The translations under genes and the position numbers were made by a program. From Zizania palustris (Eukaryota > Streptophyta > Magnoliopsida > Poales > Poaceae), in contig JAAALK010000289.1 in NCBI GenBank assembly GCA_019279435.1, positions 7,012,342-7,076,341 on the forward strand: a stretch of DNA of 64,000 nt, in the 5' to 3' direction. The first letter of the stretch is position 1. Every line of letters begins with the position of its first letter. The notes under the pieces are model-generated. The model had not been told where the DNA came from. It saw only the letters and a program-made list of their open reading frames with translations, and did no database searches. This document shows positions 56,243-64,000 of the stretch, piece after piece.

Positions 56243-57025
56243 CTTAGACTCGTAATAGAAAGTAGGGCCTAAAAATTATGATATTCATTCCTAGGCTTGT
56301 AGCGAAAGGCAAAGCCTAGGACTATGACTTATATATGCATTCCTAAACTTGTACCAAAAGTCCAAGTTTAGGATTATGATGTGCATTCCTAGGCTTGTAC
56401 CAAAACGCCGAGCCTAGGACTATGACATGAATATGTATTCCTAAACTTATACCAAAAGGCCGAGCTTAGGACTATGATATGTATGTTTTTATGAGATACA
56501 TTCCTAGGCTTGTACCAAAAGGCCGAGCCTAAGATTATGATGTGAATTCCTAGGCTTGGACCAAAAGGTCGAGCCTAGGACTATGACATGAATATGTATT
56601 CCTAAACTTGTACCAAAGACCGAGTTTAGGACTATGATATGTATGTTTTTATGAGATGCATTCCTAGGCTTGTACCAAAAGGTCGAGCCTAAGATTATGA
56701 TGTGCATTTCTAGGCTTGTACCAAAAGGCCGAACCAAGGACTATGACATTAATATGTATTCCTAAACTTGTACCAAAAGGCCAAGTTTAGGACTATGATA
56801 TGTATGTTTTTATGAGATGCATTCCTAGGCTTGTACCAAAAGGCCGAGCCTTGGACTATGACATGAATATGTATTCCTAAACTTGTATCAAAAGGCCGAG
56901 TTTAGGACTATGATATGTATGTTTTTATGAAATGCATTCCTAGGCTTGTACCAAAAGGCCGAGCCTAGCACTATGATATGCATTTCTAGACTTGTACCAA
57001 AAGGCCGAGCCTAGAACTATGATAT
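56243..57025. repeat. Higher-order tandem array of hairpins (46/52/63-bp spacing)
   Basis: Fourteen units start at 56290, 56342, 56388, 56440, 56503, 56549, 56601, 56663, 56709, 56761, 56824, 56876, 56939 and 56985. Each is an 8-bp stem with a loop like TGTACCAAAAGGCCG. Two stem types alternate: CCTAGGCT/AGCCTAGG and CCTAAACT/AGTTTAGG. Seven units pair perfectly, most others have one mismatch. Spacings of 46, 52 and 63 recur as an about 161-bp higher-order unit, with ATGTATGTTTTTATGAGATG before many units. A degenerate unit precedes at about 56243. Confidence 0.9.
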
Positions 57026-57309
57026 GATGCATTTAATTGAGAAGAAAGGAGTAGATGTGGATGAAGAACATAATTTTTATACCTTAGCAGTATCTGCCTT
57101 CAGTCACTTGGTTTGGATTTGATGAGGCTTGTGAGAAGAGCGGTAGGATGAGCAGCTGTGTGCAGCGATGTGTGCAGCGCAGTGTTACTCTCCAAAGGAA
57201 AAAGAAGCTCAAAAACTAGCAGTGTGTATCTACTCTTCTGAAAATCCCCACCGCCGATCGCAACAGCGTATGCGTAGAGTGTCTGTCCTCTCTTCGTCGA
57301 TGTACGCAG

Positions 57310-57318
57310 TATTTATAG
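57310..57318 (-). promoter_or_regulatory. Candidate TATA box for the antisense transcript
   Basis: Minus-strand CTATAAATA in TCCTCTATAAATACTGCG, an optimal plant TATA context, with GC-rich sequence downstream. It points toward the hairpin array and antisense gene. It may instead be an LTR promoter. Confidence 0.45.
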
Positions 57319-57319
57319 A

Positions 57320-57985
57320 GGAGGTAGGGGATTACGTGCGCAGCATCGTGAAAGGACGTGCGACGGGACGTGGGCTGGACGTGGGGATTGTTGACTGCAT
57401 GCTTCCTGCCCGCCCGCGCATTGCTTCTTTTCTTTTTTTAGCAAAAATCTGCATACAAACCGGGTGGTTTCTGGCTCCCTGCGCGCATGGGAGAATGGGT
57501 TGCATGCGTCGGAATGGACGTGTGCGCAGGAGCAAGGGCGTGGTCTGCTTTGCTGGATTCCCTATGCGTGCATGCAAGAGATGTGTGTACACAGGACCCT
57601 ATATGGGCATGTCTCCATTTAATTTTTTATTCTTTTTTTGCAGAAAAAAATTGCGTGCAATTCCCGACATTACTATCATTAAAAGGAGCTGCCTTTTGCT
57701 ACCCCCACAATGCTCCACATCATCGTTTTGCATAAAAACCCCTATGTTTTTCTATAATTCGCTAATCCTCCAAGCTTTTGGCTAGCGTGGCCTCATTTGC
57801 GGGCCGCCACGTCGCTCCGTTCGGGGCTGACTTTTTGGCGAAAAAAACCCTCCTGTCTGTCGCTATTTGCGCGAAGACCCGGCAACATATCTCCGCTGAG
57901 TTGCGTTTTTTGCATCTAAGTCTCTGTTTCTTGAGATTTTATATGCGAAGGAGAGAAAATTCGAGAAATTGGAGCATGCTCTTAA
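57320..57985. other. Unassigned region
   Basis: A mix of GC-rich and T-rich sequence. The 205-codon frame at 57168-57785 shows no motif and runs through a promoter-like region. No gene called. Confidence 0.4.
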
Positions 57986-57989
57986 AACT

Positions 57990-58450
57990 AAAAATGTAGG
58001 GGGATTTCTGAAAAGTGCCTCGGCCGCTGGGACTCCCGTGCCCGTGTGTCTCGTTCCCCATTCGCTGCCCCGTTCTCCCACAACCCATGTCTAACCCTAG
58101 CCCCCCAACCCTCGAACACCGCCATCGCCAACGAGAGGTCCCCCGCCTCCGCCCCCAACCCCCGACCACCGATGCCACCTCCGCCAGGAAACCCTAGACC
58201 CCAACCCTCGAACACCGGCTCCCACCAACGTCGCCGCTCGTGGCTCCCGATGGCTCACCGGCCCCGTCCGTCGCGTACCAACACTGGGCCAGATCTGAGG
58301 TCGCCGAGGAGGTCTCGCTCATGAACCAGCCTCCTTGCGCGGCGGCGTCCGAGTCAGAGTCCGACTTCATTGTCATCCGCGAGTCATCGAGGTCGAGCTC
58401 GTCGTGCTCGTGGAAGCGCTCCTCGGAAAGGGTTGTGAGATGAGAAACCG
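57990..58450. other. GC-rich exon-like block
   Basis: Sharply more GC-rich than its surroundings, with CCAACCCTCGAACACCG occurring twice (58106 and 58201) and CTAACCC/AACCCTAG motifs. Open on both strands: plus 58240-58443 (ends CSWKRSSERVVR) and minus 58481-58194 (SDSDSDAAAQGG). This resembles the first exon of a grass gene with proline-rich sequence. I do not recognise a family and cannot choose the strand. Confidence 0.4.
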
Positions 58451-58677
58451 ACGGATCTAGAGGATAGCTCTTGCGCTGCAAGTGTAGGTGGCAGGGGTGA
58501 GGCTGCCGGCGCTAGTAGTGGCTTGGATGAAGGGTCACTTGTCATCAGGGCAGCCCGAGATGTGCAAGATACTCACTGACTGTCTCGTGTGCGTCCTGTG
58601 GACTGGGTGTTGCAAAGTCTTTTGATCCCAATTGATTTCCAGTTCCATGATTTAAGCTTTCTGTTTCATTTTTACAG

Positions 58678-58748
58678 AGGAATTAAAGAAGCTACCAGCT
58701 CCTGAGGCGGCTATAAACTATTACCTGAATGAAGATCTTTACTTATTG
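58678..58748 (+). pseudogene. Exon-like fragment of unknown gene
   Basis: TTTTTACAG|AGGAATTA...TTATTG|GTTAGC has good acceptor and donor sites around an open 23-codon stretch (ELKKLPAPEAAINYYLNEDL). I do not recognise the protein. It might join the GC-rich block upstream as a second exon. Confidence 0.35.
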
Positions 58749-59556
58749 GTTAGCTCTTTCACTGGTTAGTTTACTATTAAAGTTTTTATGTTTAGATCTA
58801 TACTATTTGCTGACATGCGCTGTTCTTCCAGATGAGGCTCATACTTAGTAACGGCATAAATCCAACCAAGTCCCACTTCCTCATATAGCTTTCAAAATGC
58901 TTGTAATATATGATAACCATAGTTACTATATCAAATGGCATAAAACATAATAGATAACACACAAATTGTGCATAGGTTCATAAGATAACACATCTATTTG
59001 GTTTTCTAAATAGTGGCTTCCTTTTTCATTTCACTCAAAATAGCAGTATTACATAGATCAACAAAAGATAATTCACAACCTATCATTCACCAATAAAAGA
59101 ATATGACAACGACATAGCCTGCTGCAATTACAATCCCAAGATGTTATCTTGGAACATCTTGGAATTACACTCTCATACTTGGCACTTCAGTCTAGGACGA
59201 TTATTTGGTGGGTTTGGTCAAAGTCAAACTAACATCAAAAGATGATTATTTATTTAATTGATTTCCTCTCACAAAGTTAGCATAATCACTGCATCATACA
59301 TGGCAATAAGCTTTGCATGTAATATTTCTAGCATGCAATTAATCAATATAATTGAATAAATATAATTCTGAGTGACACTGTTATTTGTGCATACATAGCA
59401 ATAAAATATACTCAATCCTGCTATTTGAAGTAGACCAGGCACACAAACACAGAAGCATGTGCAAAATGGAGACTGTAAGTGACCATGAGAGAATTTAAAT
59501 ATTCAATGGTTTTGGGGTAGCCATATATTGTAGTCGAGGAACGGTGCTAGTCATAC

Positions 59557-59610
59557 CACATCTGTGACTATTGTTCCATCTGAAAGTATAGCATGAATCC
59601 TCCTCATGGG
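59557..59610 (-). pseudogene. DCC-family gene fragment, second visible exon
   Basis: TTTCAG|CCC...GTG|GTATGA on the minus strand, 18 codons containing RIHAILSDGTIVTDV. It continues the exon at 59948-60040 in phase 0. The motif is characteristic of plant DCC (DUF393) thiol-disulfide oxidoreductase-like proteins. I find no following exon to the left. Confidence 0.6.
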
Positions 59611-59947
59611 CTGAAAAAAATAACTTCAGGTAGAAAATAGCAGACAAACAAATGTGCACTATACTTAGGACCATCTATATTTATAAAGTTAACTACATAA
59701 CATAACATTATGTTGAAGTATGGTTTCAGGAAACAACTAACTGATTTAGCATTCCCTAGATACTAAAAAAGAAGTAGCTGGAGTAACATAACTAAAAGAT
59801 ATCATCTGCCTCATATGCACCTATTCCAGGTACCATTCTACTAGCAGTGTTTTCGTATTAAAATCATGAGGATCTTATACGTAAATGATAAAATAAGAAT
59901 GTACGTAATAACGAACAAGTCAATCTGCAGTTACAACAAATACTCAC

Positions 59948-60040
59948 AATTTCATAATCAAGGTCCTGATTGTCCTTTGGAGAGTAATCTTTCGAGCTTA
60001 TGTCAACAAATTTTATAGCTCCATAGGATTTATTCTTTCC
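59948..60040 (-). pseudogene. DCC-family (DUF393) gene fragment, first visible exon
   Basis: CTACAG|GGAAAG...GAAATT|GTGAGT on the minus strand, exactly 31 codons including SYGAIKFVDISSKDYSP. This matches what I know of plant DCC proteins, whose preceding exon should hold the YDGDCPLC redox motif. I could not find that exon or the C-terminal part, so this is a two-exon fragment. The 337-bp gap between the exons is a normal intron. DCC proteins are predicted oxidoreductases, organellar in plants. Confidence 0.65.
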
Positions 60041-61172
60041 CTGTAGAGACACGAGTGGAAGGAGAAATTAATGTTATGAAAGGCGCAAAACCAACATTGA
60101 GAAAAGTATACAAATCGTCAGAAGGTACTGCTTCATAGAATTCATGTTTCGGCTAATAGTGTTGATAGCTGATAAGTTTCATGGCATAGTTTCAGATGTA
60201 TCAACCAGAGTTTTCAGTATGAGTTGAAGGTAAGAGTACATTGCTAACAGAAGTCATTGACAAAAAAATAAAGCGTAATAGGAAAAGTATAAGATGCCAG
60301 GAATACAAATTGAAATAGCAAGCCATATAAGAGAACACAAAAGTTAGATTGTAGTTTCTGCATCATAAAATTTATACAGAATCTAGACTACAGACAAAAA
60401 TTGGTTCTCTCGTTTGTCTTGAAGGAGATAACAAACTATTATGGTGGCTTCATTTCAGCATCAGCTCCTACAAAGAATAGTGTATATGGTAACGGATGTT
60501 TCTAACACATTAGCATTTTGGATTAGTAGCAATCAGGTAGTGGCATTCAAAGTCTCGGCTTATCATCGATGGCATGTTTGTCTACACATCATTTCTTCAG
60601 TTGATATTGTCTGTAATATTGTCCGAAGTTTGCCAAGGCTTTCGAAGAACTGGGAAGTTTCTTACTTGCAAAGGCTGCACTAAATGATGACGGCAATGAT
60701 AGATCAATAATGATATAGAAATTTATGGTTTAAAACATAGCTGCATTACCAGATTATATAAGCACTATGCAAGCTACATAATTTCTTCTTTTATATTGAT
60801 GAACTATTACCTTCAAGCAGAGTGTTGGTGATGCTTGAAAGGCCCAATATGAACTACAAAAATCTGCAGATATATATGTATGATAATTCTGTTATTTTTT
60901 ACTTTCTACTAGAATAATTTGGAATCCAGCATATCGTTTAATTGTTACCCTGTTATAATTTGTTGGTGCTGACATGCTTCTAAACTGGTTATCTAGATAA
61001 CAAATATCATCCACACAATCACAGCTCCCATCGAAATCTCTTCTCAAGGAGCTGCAAACATTAGAGGTTTGATATTTGAAATTTTCTCTAAAAGCTTTGC
61101 TCAATTATGTATTCCCATTCAAAGACCACATAAGCTAGGCACTTCTTACTGACTTTTTATATTAACTTCCAG

Positions 61173-61250
61173 GTATATAGTCGTACAGTAGGAGGGGCAT
61201 TGCATGATGCACTGAAGAGAACACAAGCGAGTCGGAGCGTTCTCTGCTGA
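61173..61250 (+). pseudogene. Exon-like fragment ending in a stop, unknown gene
   Basis: TTCCAG|GTATATAG opens 25 codons and a TGA: TVGGALHDALKRTQASRSVL. It looks like a terminal exon, but I do not recognise it. The opposite orientation to the DCC exons argues against one gene. Confidence 0.3.
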
Positions 61251-61278
61251 TGATAGTTATTTTGCTTGTTGGTTTTAG

Positions 61279-61342
61279 GCTTACATTTTTACCATTTGAG
61301 GATCCAAGTGTGCACAACCGATGGAAGTGTCTTCGATCTGAT
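61279..61342 (+). pseudogene. Exon-like fragment, unknown gene
   Basis: TTTTAG|GCTTAC...TCTGAT|GTAAGT: strong splice sites around LTFLPFEDPSVHNRWKCL. No family recognised. Short, so chance cannot be excluded. Confidence 0.25.
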
Positions 61343-61686
61343 GTAAGTAGGTGCTCTAATTTTGATTAGTGTTAGTTTTTTATTATAAGGAAAAGGGAGG
61401 AGTCATGCACCTAAAGCAAACCCAGAGATTAACTAATTGTCATTATTGTAGTGGATTTGGCACAAGACACAGAAATTATGCCCCCAAAACTGGGCATAGG
61501 CGCCATCAAGATTTTGGAGCATGATAATCTCAAGTTTTTATCTTTTTTCTCATTGTTTGCCAATTTTTTCTGTGCTAGAACTATCTAGATTAGGATATAT
61601 GTAGATAAAATTATATTACTAACTAATACTATTGTCACCGGCAAAGATTTCCACAGAATTGGTAGGGACTAATCATCTCAAACTAT

Positions 61687-62033
61687 ATTTTAAAAAAGTA
61701 GATGGTCGAGGTCCTGGACCTCTCCGTCACGGCGGCGTCGTTGCGGCGATGTGGTGAAGAGACAGAGATACAAAAAAGCAATAGCCAAACTGAACTATTC
61801 GATGACCTAACTCCTATCAGGGCCCAGTTTATATAGACATAGGATCAGCCTATCTATTTAATCTAATCTATTAAACCCTAACAACTAGAATCCTAACTAA
61901 CTCTAGAAAACCCTAACAACTAGAATCCTAACTAACTCTAATCTGCTAAAACAGGAAACAAAAACTTAATCTAATTGAATTGGGCTAACAGAGCCCCAGG
62001 CCAGAGGGCCTGCTGCTCCTTATCCCCCTAACA
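61687..62033 (-). repeat. Candidate short solo LTR with internal direct repeat
   Basis: On the minus strand it starts TGTTAGGGGGATAAGG (62033), has TATATAAAC near 61832 and a leader below it. ACTAT flanks it at 61682-61686 and 62034-62038. The far end lacks CA, so the left boundary is unsure. An about 35-bp unit, AACCCTAACAACTAGAATCC plus CTAACTCTA, is repeated in tandem at about 61863-61940. Confidence 0.5.
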
Positions 62034-62038
62034 ACTAT

Positions 62039-63318
62039 ACTCTCACACAAACATGGTAGAATGCATGCAAGTAAAACTGTATGAAGTTTGACAAGGGATT
62101 ATATCTAAATCTTGTAGTTTTTGTTACATGAAAATGATATGCATTTTTTATGAAAAAAACTTCTTAATATTAACACAAATGTAATTATTTTTGAATATGT
62201 GATATGTGATAATAAAGCTTAGTAGTCAAAGCGACATCTTTTTGGTTTTGAAAATAAAGAGTTGTTTTTTGTTTGAGTGGACGTAGAATTTTTATTAATA
62301 GGTTACAAAATGTCGCTTTAACTACTAACAAGATGTTGCTTATTTGTTTGAAAATCTATGCCTACTAGGCATAATCGCATCAGTCCAACAACCTCCACAT
62401 AGATTTTTGTTTGAAAATAGGACTGCATATGTAGATTGTAACCTCTAATTTTTTGAATGACTTTGGTACTGAGAAAACAATTTTCATTTAAAGTCTGTTG
62501 ATTAGTATTTGATTTGGGTCACCTGTAGTTTAATCGTTGCAATGATTTCTAGACAGACATGTGTTTCTAACATCTCTTCGCAATTGAATGATAGATCAGC
62601 ATTTTGTTTTGTTAGGCTAACTGAAAATATTGCTAATACTTGATCAGACGTATAGTCAGGGATGGATCAAAAGACCTAGCCTTGGAAAAAGAAGTCTTGT
62701 GAAAAATCTTCAAATGGAGGGTTTGAAGCAAGCCCTCTAACTATAAAGGACCACAAAGAATAAACAACTTCTCTAAAAAAGAACAAAAAATAACAGGATA
62801 AGTTTCTTCAATTTTGTTTACATTTTGATGACATGGAAAATGGAGTCTCTCCCCAGGTAAAAAAGTTCCATCATATTCATCATCTAATTAACTATGCATC
62901 CACTGCAAAATGGTTGATATGAGAAAATTAGTTCACTTTTTAATGTAGTTACTGGAGAACAGATCTATATTGAATAATTTCCTAGTTTATTTCACACAAG
63001 TTTTGCATATTTATAATTGAGGGATGCTTGTTCTCCGTTAATGAATTGGAATTTAGTTTTTGTGTATATTGCATTGGTTTTGATATTTTTGAGATATGTT
63101 CCTCGTTAGTGCAAAAATAATTTTTTGATATGTATGTTTATTAACAATTTAATCTTTAACATGCATTGGAATAGATGGTACAAACCAACCTAGCTGTACC
63201 CTCAGAGAAATGGTTGTGAAGGTCTTGCCCTTAATTCCAGTGATAGAACAATGGAAATACAACTAATTCTGGCACAATTGACAACGATGGTGTAGATGAA
63301 GAGGAAACACCTTCCTTA
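62039..63318. other. AT-rich DNA without recognised genes
   Basis: Only short frames. Two about 25-bp segments near 62230 and 62310 share CAAAATGTCGC/AAAGCGACATC in opposite orientation, perhaps the ends of a small decayed transposon. Confidence 0.35.
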
Positions 63319-63579
63319 ATGGAGTTTGGAAATGATTATACAATGGGTGTTGGCAAAAATGCAGGAAGTTGGAATGCCACCTCAAGTTTAGCATTACTTG
63401 GCTTTGGAGTTTTTTATCTGGTTAAAAATTTACCCTATGCAGTAACTTTTTCTTTAGTTTTAGACTTAGCACTCTTAAAAAGCTCTAACATATTGTTAAT
63501 TTATTCTTTTGTTGATAGATATCTCTTAATTGACATGGAAATGGTAGTACCAAAAAATTTAGTTGTATTTATTGTGTGA
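63319..63579 (+). other. Short open frame, function unknown
   Basis: 86 codons with a hydrophobic middle (SLALLGFGVFYLVKNLPYA) and a second hydrophobic stretch. The same frame is open and acidic just upstream (GVDEEETPS). It could be an exon fragment plus read-through into intron. No family recognised. Confidence 0.2.
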
Positions 63580-63809
63580 ACCATATTAAAAAGGAAATTT
63601 TCAATATAAAACTATCAAAACTAATAGAGCATGAGCGCGCATTTGCAAGAGAGGCTATCGCTGCTCAATTCTCTTTTTTTTTATAACTTGCGCAGGTTGT
63701 CTTCATTTCTTTTGCATGCAAAATATGTAAAATTATATTTTTAATATTTTGATCCGTATTTAAAATATGTGATCCATTTTATTTTTTAAGTTGTATAAAT
63801 TATTCATCG

Positions 63810-63824
63810 TTATATATATATATT
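63810..63824. repeat. TA microsatellite
   Basis: About seven TA units in AT-rich DNA. The remainder of 63580-64000 holds no gene that I can see. Confidence 0.7.
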
Positions 63825-64000
63825 TCTCTTCTTCTTATTTTAAAGGCGGATGTTGCAACTGACCGTATAATTTTAGGTATATTTTCTTTAAAATATTATA
63901 TCGGTCCATCTATTGATGCATATTTGGGATGCAATATTTTCGTCGATTGCTGAATATTCCTTTTCATTATCATTGCACATATACCTATTATATATTTTTA

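Larger units (their letters stand above)
50918..57025 (+). mobile_element. Tat-3: 3' part of a RIRE2/Grande-like Tat Gypsy element
   Basis: Integrase, then a 61-bp repeat array, then an antisense multi-exon gene, then a second repeat array. Tat-lineage elements are known for long 3' regions with tandem repeats and antisense reading frames, which is what this shows. The 5' part is cut off by the LTR fragment at 50917. I do not see the 3' LTR, so the right boundary (57025, or nearer 57700) is a guess. Confidence 0.6.

Noticed and set aside
57168..57785. 205-codon plus-strand frame
   Set aside because: No family motif, erratic composition, and it runs through a candidate minus-strand promoter; likely chance.
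60892..61104. Minus-strand frame with FDGSCDCV resembling the YDGDCPLC motif of DCC proteins
   Set aside because: Tempting as the missing DCC exon, but the CxxC spacing is wrong (CDC, no CPLC) and neighbouring conserved residues are absent.
1..64000. CRISPR arrays, tRNA and rRNA genes
   Set aside because: The tandem arrays have no unique spacers between identical repeats and sit in a plant retrotransposon; no cloverleaf or rRNA core was recognised.

Overview
The window is a stretch of plant nuclear DNA, most probably from a grass with a large repeat-rich genome. It is built almost entirely from nested LTR retrotransposons in various states of decay, with a CACTA transposon end, solo LTRs and a few host-gene exon fragments at the right. 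I found no intact host gene, no tRNA or rRNA gene and no CRISPR array. The plant assignment rests on Sirevirus-type Copia elements, Tat, RIRE2-like and Del/Tekay Gypsy elements, GT-AG introns and an exon pair of a plant-type DCC (DUF393) protein. The grass assignment is inference from element types.

Layout. 1-8630 (minus): Copia-1, a Sirevirus with intact gag and pol, cut by the left window edge. It is inserted in the gag of Tat-1, a Gypsy element (8631-16640, plus). Tat-1 is itself inserted in the reverse transcriptase (RT) gene of a minus-strand Del/Tekay element (16641-about 19000). A second decayed Tat element, Tat-2, runs 19000-30238 (plus) and is split by a 3.16-kb Copia-type solo LTR (21926-25087) with a TCTAG target duplication. 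30239-34653 is a patchwork: a plant-mobile-domain-like remnant, a Sirevirus-like LTR piece, a CACTA end and a Gypsy gag fragment. 34720-49916 (minus) is Copia-2, with complete Copia-3 (38655-49520, target duplication CTACC) nested in its pol. 49917-50917 holds two LTR fragments.

50918 to about 57320 is the 3' part of another Tat-lineage element, Tat-3. It has a broken integrase, then an exactly 61-bp tandem array of hairpins, then a broken multi-exon antisense gene (minus), a second hairpin array with 46/52/63-bp spacing, and a minus-strand TATA box. 57320-64000 is low-copy-looking DNA with a GC-rich exon-like block, exon fragments on both strands (two of a DCC-family gene), a solo-LTR-like insertion and AT-rich sequence.

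Only Copia-1 looks able to encode all its proteins; Tat-1 keeps an open RT frame. The rest carry nonsense codons, often explicable by C-to-T change, plus frameshifts and deletions between short direct repeats. The most unusual material is the pair of hairpin arrays flanking the antisense gene of Tat-3. Both retain base pairing through paired substitutions between copies.
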